Shown: positions 39,071 through 50,808 of the stretch, piece after piece
Position numbering within the stretch: the stretch's first letter is position 1
How the letters are laid out: every line of letters starts with the position of its first letter
Source: Mesorhabditis belari
Taxonomy: Eukaryota > Nematoda > Chromadorea > Rhabditida > Rhabditidae
Direction of reading: 5' to 3'
NCBI GenBank assembly: GCA_958450365.1
Contig: CAUEEP010000730.1
Coordinates: 584,001-648,000 of the forward strand
Length of the DNA: 64,000 bases
Notes under the pieces: generated by a model
Database searches by the model: none
What the model saw: the letters and a program-made list of their open reading frames with translations, nothing else
What the model was told of the DNA's origin: nothing
Translations under genes and position numbers: made by a program

Positions 39071-40009
39071 TGATCAGCATCAGATCAGCAATCTCTTGAT
39101 CTAACGATCCAGATATCAGATCACTAGTCCCTTAATCTTTTAGCTATTGTACTCAGTTTTTAACAAGTTTAAATCGTGAGATGAAACCGAATGATTGAGG
39201 AATTCATGGGGAAAAAAAAGGAGTAAAGGGAGAATCGATCCATTCAACGACACACGAAAAAGAAGAGGACCGGGTCTCCGTCTCTCTGAATGCCCTCAAG
39301 CTGTGTCCTCTATTCACCCCACATCTCCTCACCCTCCACATTTCATCGAATCTCTCAAATTCTTCACCATCTTTCACCCATTTCCTTCTCTTCTTAGCTC
39401 TTTCTTTTCTAGATGTTTCCCCCTTCATCATTGAAGCTTTCTTCTTGTATCTAGACACCTTTCCATACCCTTCCCCAGCTCTCTCTCATCCCCTCTAGGC
39501 GGGCACCGTTGTAATCAGAGGTGGCCAGCCTCACCCCCCTTTCCCCCCAAGGGAGGCCCACCATTCCCACAAAAGAATCGACTTCGCTTTTTTTTCCCTC
39601 ATTCCCCTCACCCCTTGCACACTTTTTCTCAAAGCCTCGATTATACAAGGATTAATTGGATTTTGAACCCTATGAATACATAGACTTTTCTCGCCTCATT
39701 TCTCGCCTTTTTCTCCATTTGAAGTCATGTTCTCACTCTTGTTGCCATATCAAATCCTTCTTCGAAGAGAAATTAGACGAAACTCAAAAAAGTGGATTGA
39801 AAAGGATACTGTAGAAGAGTTTTGTTTTCAAAGAAACAATTGTATAAAAAGGAAAGCTCCTTGAAAGGCTCTCTGTTGAAATGATACTGTAATATTCAAT
39901 TGGGCTCTTTCATTTAATACAAATTTCAATGAAATCACAATTGAAAGACTTCTGATGTACTTTGAATGCGTTTTAGAACATCATTTGAAACATTTGAAAC
40001 TAATAAAAT

Positions 40010-40015
40010 TTTATT
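40010..40015 (-). terminator. polyadenylation signal of V-ATPase a
   Basis: AATAAA on minus about 125 bases after the stop at 40139. Confidence 0.4.
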
Positions 40016-40138
40016 TCAACTAGATATTTGTAGTGAAGAATCACTGGGTTCGGAAAGTCGAATTTGGGGAAAATTTCTGGGGTATACTGTGAGATAAACA
40101 AAGATTATGCTAATGAAGAAAAGAAGAGCTAAAGTTAT

Positions 40139-43100
40139 TTATGAAGATGACGAGGTGGACGTATTTTCAGCGAGTGTGAGAGCACTCTTGAAGGAATACG
40201 GTTGGAAGGGATACCCAAGACCTTGGTAGAATTTCGATTGGAATTCAACCCTGAAATTCGTTGAGATATTGGATGATTGTAGATAGTTATAGGTTAAAAT
40301 TAAATTGAACAGCTTACCTGACAGCTTACTTGACAGCTTGTCTGATTACTGATAGCTTGTCTGATTACTGATAGCTTGTCTGATTACTGACAGCTTATCT
40401 GATTACTGATAGCTTATCTGATTACTGACAGCTTGTCTGATTACTGATAGCTTACTTGACAGCTTCTCTAATTACTGACAGCTTGTCTGATTACTGATAG
40501 CTTACTTGACAGCTTCTCTAATTACTGACAGCTTGTCTGATTACTGATAGCTTACTTGACAGCTTCTCTAATTACTGACAGTTTATCTAATTACTAACAG
40601 CTTATCTAATCCCTTCTCTCACATACCAATGAAGTCGAAGTGCGTGAAGGAAAGCTGAGAGTCCCTCCATCAAGACGAGAATCGAAAAGGTGAGTCCGGC
40701 AAAGAAAAAGAAAATCACGTAGACGGCGATTGAGCCAATATAACGATTGTCAGACATTTGGAAACCTTTCTCGAATACCATGTCCCATAAAACTTCGGAG
40801 AGCTCTGAAAAGGATTGATGATTAGTTGATGGTGATCACATACGAGCATGGGCAAGTGAGAGAGCCCAAAGACGGAGATACGAAGCCGTATGAGAGACAC
40901 AACCCAACACGTATTCGATTGAATGAATTGCCTGATGCACCATCACATCACCAAAATTCTGAAATGAAAAGGGTATTAGTCTGGAAAATCTAGAAGATCT
41001 TCTCCTTCCTTTACTTTCTTTTAAAACCAACAAATACACCAATTGAACTATGGTTTGTTTCATTAGAAAGGTCAATTAGTTTTCTGCTAAATAATATTAA
41101 AATGATTTTTAAAGATAAGCATAGTTGACAAGTACCTCTCCATGATGATCTCCTCCACCATGATCGCCTCCTTGATGATCTCCATGATCTCCTTTATGAT
41201 CAGCTCCATTAATCACCACCTCACCCTCTTCGCTCAACACATTCGCGCGAACACTCTAGAATGCAATTTTATAAACTTTTATAAACTTAAACTTATAAAC
41301 TTAATATCAGAAATTTGTCTTATCATTAGTATTTCAGAAATTTGAAATCTTCATCATTTTTCAAACGTCCTTCTTGACTAACGTATTCTCTAATCAACTT
41401 TTGAAAGCTACCATAAGCTTTTGAAAGCTACCATAAGCTTTTGAAAGCTACCATAAGCTTTTGAAAGCTACCATAAGCTTTTGAAAGCTACCATAAGCTT
41501 TTGAAAGCTCATCTCTATTTACAATTTGTCTACTCTTTCTACTTTTCAATTTGTACCCAAGAATTAGAATTAAAAGCATGTTTAGTTTCTGACGTGTTTT
41601 AGAAAAGACAACTCCTAGTTCTAGTCAAGTTTTCTTTCTCGGTTAACTTCTTCAATTTTCCCCCCAATTTTAAACTTTTCAAAAGCCAATAGCCAAAAGC
41701 CAATAGCCAAAGGATCAGAACCTCTAATTTCTCAAAAATTACATTCTCTCTCAGTCTTCTTAAAAAGAATGAGAAGAAAAACTCTTCCAAGAGGAGTGCA
41801 TGTAGATGTTTCATTTGGGTGAAGATCTTCCCCCCATTCCCATTCTTTTTCATCTATCGGTTCCCATTCTTCCTAACACAATTAGTCGAAGAGCATATGC
41901 AGTCGTTGTCTTCATCTTCTTTCTTCATCTTCTTTCTTCTTCTTTCTTCATCTTCTTCATCTTCTAGATGAAAGACTCTCCTCATCCCATTTCATCCCCA
42001 TCCTCTTTTCTTCCTTTTCTTCATCTAGGGACTTTTCGATTATTGTCTAGAAGTCACCAAAGACAAGGAACTATTCTTCAAAGATTCTTCAAAGCTTCTT
42101 CAAAGATTCTTCAAAGATTCTTTAAAGCTAAAAAAAGTTATGAAAGTTTCATGTAAAAACGAAGAATATTATGAATATTGAACTTAAAAATAATGGAGAA
42201 TGGATATAAAACACCGGGATTTTGATGGCCCTTTCCGGTTTATGGCTTGTAGTTCGCGAGAAAGCACTTATTGCAAGGAATATTAAGGATGAGGTCAATT
42301 TTACATAGTTTCCCCATTGAATCGATTCCTTTTTTTTAGATTTTCAGATTTCAGATTTCAGCATGTTTTTCGGTGGTCGTTACATCATTCATACACAAAA
42401 CACGGTCACGTTCATAAATTGATAACTATGATGTCAGCTGATTTCAGTTGTTGAAGTCAATATGGTTCCAATATGGTTCCAATATGGTTTGGATACAGTT
42501 CCAATATGGTTCGGATATGGTTCCAATATGGTTCGGATACAGTTCCAATATGGTTCCGATATGGTTCGGATACAGCTCCAATATGGTTCCGATATGGTTC
42601 GGATACAGCTCCAATATGGTTCCGATATGGTTCGGATACAGCTCCAATATGGTTCCGATATGGTTCCAATATGGTTCCAATATGGTTCTAGTTGATTCCA
42701 ATGAAATCTAGTTAATTAAAATCATATCTAGATTTCTATTTAACGACATCCAAATGATCTTTCACTATATCTAAACTTGTAACGAAAATATCTGCCAATT
42801 CTTTTTTTTCATCTTTTTCTCAGCACCAATCCTTCAATTTTGACTATTTTGACTATCATTCGATGTAGAATAAAATTTCGCGTCGAATGATACCAAAAAC
42901 TAACTCAAAATGTAATATTCATGCAAAGTTATGAGGCAAAAGGTTAAGTCCCTTTCATAATGAGCGGGGTTTAGGTTATTAGCCAACAACTTTACGTAGA
43001 TGCTAGATTTTGAGTTCATTTTGGTATCATTCAACGCGAAATTTTATTCTGCATCAAATGATAGTCAAAATAGTCAAAATTGAAGGATTGGTGCTGAGAA

Positions 43101-46100
43101 AAAGATGAAAAGCCTTAAATTGCTAAGAACAGACAGATATTTTCGTTACAGATTTACTAAACACCAATAAAACTCACAATTCTTTCCGCGGCTTCTTTTT
43201 TCTTCTTCTTTTGCTCGAGAAGGAAATGAATTGGTTTACCAAAAAGCATAATTGGGATACAAGTGACAGCGATGAGGACAAGAATCGCTTCAACGTAACC
43301 CTGTAAATTTCACATATTAATCATTTGCCGGCCGATCATTTGCCGACCGATCATTGCCGGTCGATCATTTGCCGGCCGATCATTCGCCGACCGATCATTT
43401 GCCGGCTTGATTGACTTTTGAGAAATTCTTGAACGAAAAGCCGAGAAATAGTTTTGAATTATTGGGTTGGTGAATTGAAAACTGCGGGCTATTGTCATAT
43501 GTGACAGTTTGAGCACTTTCTTCAAAAGAAATCCATTTTGGTGTCAATGGAAAAGTTGTAGAGAATCAAAAATGAAACTTATATCCAAATTTTCAGAATG
43601 ATTCAAAAACTCGTTTTCAAGAAATGCCGAATTTACGAATTTTCACAAAACTTGCATTTTAAGCGAAACTATTAAGTGTATCTTTTTGGAAATTTGGCTA
43701 TAAGCCTAATTTTTGATTCTCTACAACTTTTCCATTGACACAAAAATGGATTTCTTTTGAAGAAAGTGCTCAAACATTGGAGATCTCCAGTCCTCGATTT
43801 TTGAGTCTCACACTTGTCTCACAAAAAAACCAAAATCCTACCACGAAAGAGGAATCAATGTTGCAAAACTGACTCGCTCTAAAATAAATAGCCTTGTTTG
43901 GGAACTTTTGGCGCATTCCCCATACAGTCCGGACCTCGCCCCTTTTGATTACTATTTATTCCGGATCATGAGTAATGAGCTTGCGGGAGAACACTTTAAT
44001 TCGGAAGAAGCAGTCAAAAATTGACTTTGAAAGTTTTTCGATTCAAAACCAAAATCCTACGAAGAAAGAGGAATCCGCAAATTGCCTATAAAATGGGCAG
44101 AAGTCGTCATTAATAATGGAAATTATTTGGAATTAATTTATGGTTTTATGTTGAATAAATTTTCGTTCAAAGTCCGGCATTTTTCAATTCACCAACCCAA
44201 TAGTTCAGATCATTTTTGAACAAGGAAGAAAGCTGATCAACACCAAGAAACCTTTCAAAATCACTTTTACTGTAATTAGTCGAGAGATTAGACTTTAAAA
44301 CATCTTTTAAATCTCTTTTTATCCAATTCACTCACTTGTCCCGGATACCATTGTACCAAATAACAAGCATCGTGTGTTTTTCCCGGTTGACCAGGTGGAC
44401 CTTTCTAAAATCTCTACATTTAAGTATTCAAAGCTTTTCTATCACTTGTGACATGTCAATAAAGCCAGCGTCTCTTCCTTTAAACATGAACATATTGATG
44501 AGACCAATCTAAAATAAATCAAATGGAATCAAATGGAGAATCAAGCACAAACCAAAAGCGAAGGAGCACAATTTGAGCCCGGATAATATTGGCCTAAAAG
44601 TTTTATTAGGTTTCTAATGATTTCTCATGCTTACCAAAAGCATTTTCATTTCTAAATGCTTACCAAAAACATATCCTGGTCTCACCCAGAAGAATAACCA
44701 TTTCATAATAATCTCTAAGCATAAATAGATAAAAATACACGACATGAAGACGATTTGTGGGATGAATACTGTGAGAATATCGATTTTTGAGTTTCGGAAT
44801 CTGGAATGAGTGTCAGTTGGTTATTGCTCGAAATCTCATAAACCCGCTTATCAGAACCTATCGATGTGGGATCGAAAAATGTAGCTTATGATGAGATCTA
44901 GTGGGGGATTAGAGTGTTGAGCTTCTGCAAAAGCTTGGAAACCATAAAATAGGCATCAACTCTTGCATCAACTACTATTATTCGGTGCACGGAAAAATAC
45001 GATAAAGCTTTCACTTGCACTCGTGCACGTCAAACACTGTCATCAAACACATTCAACTATACGTACTTGTAGTTCTGGAAAGAGAGCAACACTCCGAATG
45101 TCATTTGCGAGATTCCGAGGATCACCGACAATTTCATCTTCATCGAATTCAAGAAGTTCAACTTGTTCTCAGCTAAATTCCACACAGGATCGACTCCAAA
45201 TGGATAGGGACCCATATCGTGGCGATACGCTGTGTCCGGGTTCAACTGAAACCTCGTTTATAGCTAGACTCAGCTGATAGCCTTTACCTCGATAAGAATA
45301 TCTTCTTTCTTTTGTGCCTCTTGATTCTCGAACCAATGGGTGAACTCGGTGTAGCTAAATTGATGAAATTATTCGTTGCTTGCCAGCTTGCTGAAAACAC
45401 ATCCCTTCTGGTGAACTCATTTTTACAAACTTTGTGCACCGGTGTACTGTCTAGCAGTATCCCAATCAAACTATCGTAAATACTGTAATAGTACCCCACC
45501 CCCATAATGACGGTGCGGAGTGTTGTGTAGTCTAGCTTTGAACAAGTTTTTCTCGACACTGGTTTATGCTACAATGCGCGCTTGGGTATCAAAAAATAGC
45601 CCTGAATTTCAGCTATTTTTTGATACCAAAGATGCATTTTTGAAAGTACGGGCGCTTTGAAAAAATGAAATACTAAAAAACTTTTGCGACTACGCGACTG
45701 TACGAGGGGGTGGGGTACTATTACAGTATTTACGGTAGTTAATGAAATCTCATTCATCTAGCAGTATCCCAATCAAACTAGGTACTCCTTTACAAAACGA
45801 ACTTGTACGGATTGACCCAACTCGTCCCGAAAATGTTAAACGATTTCGCGAAAACGTCATTGTACAGAATGCCAGCATGGATCGAGAAAAGACCCATCAA
45901 GAGAATAATATAACGACCACCGAAAAACATGGTGAAAATCTGAAAAAAAGGGAACGATTCTATGTAAAATCCTTAATATTCACCTCATCCTTAATATTCC
46001 TTGCAATAAGTGCCTTCTCGCGAACCACAAGCCATAAACCGGAAAGTGCCATCAAAATCCCGTGACCCAAATCGCCGAACATACACGAGAAAAGGAATGG

Positions 46101-49100
46101 GAAAGTGATTATCGTGTAGGGTGCTGGAAAAGGAGGCATTGGCATTCAAAAAACAGTCTATCTATTGTCTATTGTCTTCAAATCTATTGTCATACCTGGA
46201 TTCAACTCCAAATATGAGGCAATGCCGTACGAGTCGACGATTCCCTGGAAAACCTGAGTGAATTTGTTTGTTCGATTGTACGTTGGCGGAGTCTCGTTCG
46301 TCTCCAACAGATTCAACACCGGTTTCACCGAAGAACCCGTTTTCTCCTAAAAAAAAGAAATATTAGCGTTTAATAGATTTTACATTTATCGATCTATCTT
46401 CTCTTCAAGCAGTATATGCATTTATCTATCTATCTTTTCTTCAAGCAAGATATTCTTTTATCTATCTATCTTCTCTTCAAACAGTATATACATTTATCTA
46501 TCTATCTTCTCTTCAAACAGGATATGCATTTATATATCTATCTTCTCTTCAAACTCCCCAACCACTCCTCTTTCAAGCGCATCTCGAACATTGTCCACGT
46601 CAGCCAATGGAACCCAGCACTCGGCCACGAAGAAACGACCGATTCCATCATACGTGAAAAGATTCAAATTATGATAGACGGTTTTGTGGAGACGGACCTA
46701 GAGCAATTAAATAGTACGGTAGAAGAAATGTTTGTCTTTTTTTAAAAGATTGGAGCTCACTTGTTTCAGCCAAAGATTGTAGTTGTTGGCAGCAGCCTGG
46801 AGGACACGGAAACGATGCTCTCGCGTTTGGCCCAACACCGTTTGCATATCCTGTTTAAATACTGTTAGTTGTTTACTTAAAAGTACTATAAAGATCTTAA
46901 TCGTTTGGTTACGGTAATTTATTATCTAGCTAAATGTACGACAAAGACTACAGTATGCCAGGGAATTATTAAACGAACAAGTCCGACTCAAGGCATTCAA
47001 GTAAAGCTCAAGAATTCAAGTAAAGCTCAGTATACATTGGGATACTGTAGTTGTAGGCTGTAGTTGTAGGCTACAGTATCCTGATGTAGTTGTAGACTAG
47101 AGTACTTACACCTACAGCTTTTACTTACAGTATCTTTAAATTCAAAGATTCAACGAGCCTTCCTCTTACCTGATTCCTCGCCCTAACATCAGCTGCGGCA
47201 GCCTGACGGTCTTTCGATGTTTGCGGGCAATTCTTGAACACTTTCGCTTTGAATCCATCACAAACTTTGTCAATGATCGTCTTTCTAAAATCTTGCTATA
47301 CATCTTTCAATCTTTGTACAATACTGTTGAAGGAAAAACCTTCAATAGTCCAATAAGAGGATCAATTACAGTTACTTACAAACGATCTCCTTTGTAGAAA
47401 ATGATGAACACCGCTCGTTGATCTTTCTCACCCTAGAAATAAGATTTTTGAAAGACTCTATTTCTCTTTCTAATTTCTTAATCCTCTTTCTTATTTCTTA
47501 TTTCTTTTATTTCTCGCATACCGTTGTCGCATTCACAAAGCTTTGCTCAATATCGGAACTTCTGACGTAAGCTGTGTGATGACAGGCTGAAAGAAATGCA
47601 AATTTCAAATGTTTTTCTTTAAAATAATGGATGATTGATGAACGAACCTCTCCACAAAACCCTCTCAAAAGCCATCATTCGATCACGTTTAATCACTCCG
47701 ACCACATATCTGCAAAATGAAACGTGAATAGCATACCGTAATTTCCAACGATAAGTTTCCAACTTACTAGCCAACTAGACTAGCCACTTTTTAGTGAAAG
47801 TTACCGTAAACACTGTAATAATACTCCACCCCCTCGTACAGTCGCGTAGTCGCAAAAGTTTTTTAGTATTTCATTTTTTTCGAAGCGCTCATACTTTCAA
47901 AAAATGCGTCTTTGGTATCAAAAAATAGCTGAAATTCAGGGCTATTTTTTGATATCTAAGCGAACATTGTAGCATAAACCAGTGTCGAGAAAAAATTGTT
48001 CAAAGCTAGACTACGCAACACTCCGCAGGTCATTAGGGGGGTGGGGTACTATTACAGTATTTACGGTACCTTAAATCCTTCAAAAGAATATTCCTCCCTA
48101 TAAGATGGCTTTTCCATCACTCGTATTATGGTATGTATGCAAATTTCGTAAACTTTCCGTCGTCAAGAAGAGTTTCGTGATCATTTTACAATCAAGAATT
48201 AGCTCTACCAATATACCGTATTTTCTCTAATAGTAGTGCACCCCAGTGAGCCGATTTGATGACTATTTTACGGTTTCCAAGCTTTTGCAGAAGCTCAACA
48301 CTCAAATCCCCCACTAAATCTCATCGTCAGCTACATTTCGTCAGCTACGTCAGCTACATCGGCTACGTCAGCTACGTCAGCGACGTTAGCTAAGTCAGCT
48401 ACGTCAGCTAAGTCAGCTAAGTCAGCTACGTCAGCTAAGTCAACTACGTCAGCTACGTCAGCGACGTCAGCTACATTTTCAGCTACACGTCAGCTACGTC
48501 AGCTACGTCAGCTACAAGATCTCATCGTCAGCTACATTTTCCGATCCCATATCGATAGGTTCTGATAAGCGCTTTTCGAGATTTCGAGCAATTTAGGCGA
48601 CGCTCAGGGTGCACTACTATTAGAGAAAAAACGGTACTAATTTAGAAGTTTTCATTGAAATAAACTCCTTTCCAGGTTACTGTACTACTTTTTAAGCCAA
48701 GAATTGAATAAATGCAAAGTGTGTTTGTGCAAATTTTCACTGCTGTACCCAATTCTTCGTTTCACAAACTCACTCGACGGGATTTTTCTCCCTTTGCGCA
48801 TCGGGATCCTCCTGAATGTACAACTCCTCCTGTGCAGCGTCATCGAGACCCTCAAATTTGCTATTTGATTCCGATTTTGTTCATTCACAAAATGACTGTG
48901 ACTCTTAAACAAACCCCCGCAAAGAACTCATCGGTTTTCACAAGAACACTCTCCCATTCCTGTAGCTCTTCATAATTTCTTCTCAACATCGTATCCGAGT
49001 CATTCATATTCTTGACGTCTCTCTCCAAATCCGTCAATGTTTGCTGAAATTTTCGATATTATTTGTGACTTTTAGTTCCAAGGTTCCAATCTCTCTAAAT

Positions 49101-49902
49101 TCCCTTCCTTATTTCTCTAAATTCGGTTCCTATTTATCTAAATTCGGTTTCTATCTCTCTAAATTCGGTTCCCAACTCTCTAAATTCCTTTCCTGATTAC
49201 ACTAAAGTCGGTTCCTATCTCTTTCATATCGGTTTCTATCTCTCTAAATTCGGTTCCTATTTCTCTAAATTCCCTTCGTTATCTCTCTAAATTCGGTTCC
49301 TATTTCTCTAAATTCGGTTCTTATTTATCTAAATTATCTAAATATAATGTGACTTTTAGTGAGACAACCTCAAGTTGATTGAGTTCAGCGGTGGGGAGAA
49401 CAGTGTAATCTCCATCGTCACATTTCCCTCCAATCGCAATCGAATCTTTGTTGATTTGACCTTCGAGAAATCCTTAAAATCATTTGTGATTTTGTTTTCT
49501 GATTCTGATTCATCAAAAAACGAACTAAGTTTTCTTTCCAACTCATCGAAACGTCGGATATCTCGAACGAACATTCGTTGAAAAGAATTCACATCGGGAT
49601 TCAGCTGAATTGATAAAATGAGAGAGAGACTTTGAGAACGAAAGGGCAATTAAACGTTTTGGTAACAAGAAACATGTTAACAAGAAGTTGGCTAACATTT
49701 TCTAAATTTGTAATTTGATTGCATAAGGAACTCACATCTTTAAACTGAACACTCCCCAACTTTCCCAATTCAGCAACCGCCGAGAAAGCGGCATCTCTTT
49801 CAACGATAATCTGCAAAAAAGATAATGCCTTTCAAAAATTTTTTGAACTTTTCGACAAACCTGACAGAAGCGCATTTCTTCCGAACGATAGAGAGACCCC
49901 AT
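40139..49902 (-). CDS. V-type H+-ATPase subunit a (116-kDa Vo subunit)
   Basis: About 21 exons from ATG 49902 ([14 protein letters not shown]) to TAA 40139. Early exons 49861-49902, 49736-49810, 49526-49604 and 49369-49472 give [20 protein letters not shown], then [15 protein letters not shown], all in frame. Middle exons give [34 protein letters not shown] and [20 protein letters not shown]. The membrane half starts at [19 protein letters not shown] (to 45984) and continues [20 protein letters not shown] (45939 down to about 45811), [49 protein letters not shown] and [12 protein letters not shown]. The tail is [16 protein letters not shown] and ends TSTSSSS. The arginine of YLRLWAL, needed for proton transfer, is present. 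Subunit a carries the proton half-channels and targeting signals. Nematodes have several paralogues and I cannot say which this is. A His/Asp-rich loop ([16 protein letters not shown]) lies before FGDVMVH. Confidence 0.95.
40310..40615 (+). repeat. CAGCTTGTCTGATTACTGA minisatellite in the last V-ATPase a intron
   Basis: Units of 18-20 bp (TAGCTTGTCTGATTACTGA) with higher-order repeats (TTACTTGACAGCTTCTCTAA). Confidence 0.85.
41402..41507 (+). repeat. TTTTGAAAGCTACCATAAGC tandem repeat
   Basis: Five or six perfect 20-bp units in a V-ATPase a intron. Near-perfect identity suggests a recent expansion. Confidence 0.9.
42211..42395 (+). pseudogene. inverted partial copy of two V-ATPase a exons within its own intron
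   Basis: The plus strand encodes [20 protein letters not shown] followed by RNIKDE, a shortened intron, and [10 protein letters not shown]. These match the minus-strand exons ending at 45984 and starting at 45939. The intron between them is present but rearranged (GATTTTCAGATTTCAGATTTCAG). The copy is opposite to its host gene, 3.7 kb downstream, with only a few substitutions, then diverges. Confidence 0.85.
42455..42690 (+). repeat. ATATGGTTCCGATATGGTTC minisatellite
   Basis: Built from 12-bp ATATGGTTCCAA and ATATGGTTCGG units grouped into about 36-bp higher-order repeats with ATACAGCTCCA. All frames are open by chance on both strands. V-ATPase a intron. Confidence 0.9.
42774..43162 (+). 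mobile_element. foldback MITE in a V-ATPase a intron
   Basis: Arms of over 120 bp: TAAACTTGTAACGAAAATAT, CAGCACCAATCCTTCAATTT and GAATAAAATTTCGCGTCGAA on the left are mirrored on the right by TTCAACGCGAAATTTTATTC, AAATTGAAGGATTGGTGCTG and ATATTTTCGTTACAGATTTA. Noncoding. Confidence 0.85.
43321..43407 (+). repeat. GCCGGCCGATCATTT tandem repeat
   Basis: Five units of 15-16 bp (TGCCGGCCGATCATT), GC-rich and partly palindromic, directly next to the mariner insertion. Confidence 0.8.
43460..44201 (+). mobile_element. degenerate mariner element with nested foldback insertion
   Basis: It starts TATTGGGTTGGTGAATTG and ends with the inverse (CAATTCACCAACCCAATA), typical mariner ends with TA target. 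The right half encodes the transposase C-terminus ([48 protein letters not shown]), with the last catalytic Asp in the [12 protein letters not shown] motif. An in-frame TGA follows EEAVKN, and the transposase N-terminal half is missing. A palindrome fills 43507-43775. Confidence 0.9.
43507..43775 (+). mobile_element. foldback insertion nested in the mariner element
   Basis: Left end GTTTGAGCACTTTCTTCAAA and right end TTTGAAGAAAGTGCTCAAAC are exact inverses. The arms continue through GAAATCCATTTT and GAAAAGTTGTAGAGAATCAA for about 70 bp. Confidence 0.85.
44828..44946 (-). mobile_element. fragment of the 48214-type element, inverted
   Basis: CTCGAAATCTCATAAACCCG through CAAAAGCTTGGAAACC is the reverse complement of the two end segments of the element at 48214-48636, with a single GTAGCT unit where that copy has a tandem array. 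No TACCGT ends remain. Confidence 0.75.
45472..45737 (-). mobile_element. MITE family A, copy 2 (inverted)
   Basis: Same element as 5371-5638, opposite orientation, in a V-ATPase a intron. A 23-bp direct repeat (CTAGCAGTATCCCAATCAAA plus CTA) adjoins it on the left and lies about 20 bp beyond it on the right. Confidence 0.85.
46388..46556 (+). repeat. TATCTATCTTCTCTTCAA minisatellite
   Basis: Four units of 36 bp (TTTATCTATCTATCTTCTCT followed by TCAAACAGTATATGCA) in a V-ATPase a intron, abutting the next exon. Confidence 0.85.
47812..48068 (+). mobile_element. MITE family A, copy 3
   Basis: Same element and orientation as 5371-5638 (TACCGTAAACACTGTAATAA to CTATTACAGTATTTACGGTA), with small deletions. 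Confidence 0.85.
48214..48636 (+). mobile_element. foldback element with an internal expanded GTCAGCTAC array
   Basis: Ends TACCGTATTTTCTCTAATAG and its inverse, continuing to TAGTGCACC/GGTGCACTA. Inside, (GTCAGCTAC)n of about 9 bp units fills 48330-48540. The sequences either side of the array match the shorter fragment at 44828. Confidence 0.85.
49090..49335 (+). repeat. CTCTAAATTCGGTTCCTATT minisatellite
   Basis: About ten units of 22 bp in the V-ATPase a intron between the exons ending at 49369 and starting near 49043. Confidence 0.85.
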
Positions 49903-50808
49903 TTTGGATCTCTCTTTGGCTTGGTTCTGTCTCGAATCTAAATAAGAATCTCGATTACAAAACAAATCGAACAAGTTGAAAGCGTAAAAAAAAGTCTTTT
50001 ACTAGTCATTTCATAACTTTACAAAGAGATACTTTGAAATAGAGGAGGGTTACGGTATCGGTATCTACCAAAAGTGGATTCTTTTGATCAATTGCAAACT
50101 ATGCGTCTAAAATTGCAAATATTTCCAAAAGAAGAGTGTGATTGGTGTGATTGTCGATGATGGTGAAAGCGGGAAAAGCGGACTGTCGGAGGGGAAAGGG
50201 GGTGGAAGGGAGAGCAACGAGAACCGAGGGTCGCGCATTGGTCTTCGGCCGTGATCGTCGTCCTCTCTCACTCTTTCATTCGTTTCTCTCCGATATCACT
50301 TTCCAATACAGTCTCTTCTCCGCCTCTCCTCCGCAATCACACTCTCTCCTCTTTACCGATCATTGTTTTCTTCTCTACCTCAACCATCTCTACGAGACGA
50401 AAACACAACAAGCCAACAAGTTCTTTCCCTTAAAAGACTCTCTCTGTACGCACAATGTCTTTGATTCTAATCGGGCACTTTTGTGATTCTTTGCCTGTGT
50501 AACCAAAGTTCACGTAAATTGGCAGATCGATTTTTTTTTGGTGCAATCAAACATGATGGAATTCGATGATTCACAGTAATTTTGAAAACAATCGTTACAT
50601 GTGTTTAAGACACTAAGTAGTTTATTACATCAAAGTATGTATGAAAGGATCGATGTAAAAATGAAGATTTGTACACATGTCAGGACAGTTTGCGAAAATA
50701 ATCTTTGTAAAATAGCAATCAAATAATTTTATAAACAAAAGCAAGTGAATTCTAATATACTTACAGGAAGAAAGTGAGACTAATTTCAAATTTCAATCAG
50801 TCAATCAA
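49903..50808. promoter_or_regulatory. V-ATPase a upstream region / geminin 3' flank
   Basis: No exon is seen. It contains a GC-richer block (50150-50420), probably promoter or 5' UTR of the V-ATPase gene. On minus AATAAA at 50621-50626 is a candidate poly(A) signal for the geminin gene. The 0.9-kb gap is long for a nematode operon. Confidence 0.4.

Larger units (their letters stand above)
32236..40138. other. region upstream of nothing recognised, downstream of V-ATPase a: repeats and GC-richer islands
   Basis: No exon identified. Besides the elements listed separately, it holds GC-richer, strand-asymmetric islands at 34430-35170 and 39240-39610, and simple repeats at 34040-34130 (AGCAGTAAGCAAAA), 35938-36015 (AAGAAAG), 36525-36620 (ATCAATAGATCA), 37080-37215 (TATCTGACTC), 38250-38345 (AAAGG) and 38715-39070 (AAGGTACAGATCTT). 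Confidence 0.5.

Noticed and set aside
42444..42711. Six overlapping frames of 70-87 residues
   Set aside because: All arise from the 12-bp ATATGGTTCCAA minisatellite, which lacks stops on both strands.
49903..50808. Operon joining geminin to V-ATPase a
   Set aside because: Same strand, but the gap of about 900 bp with its own poly(A) signal and GC-rich block is far longer than typical nematode operon spacing.
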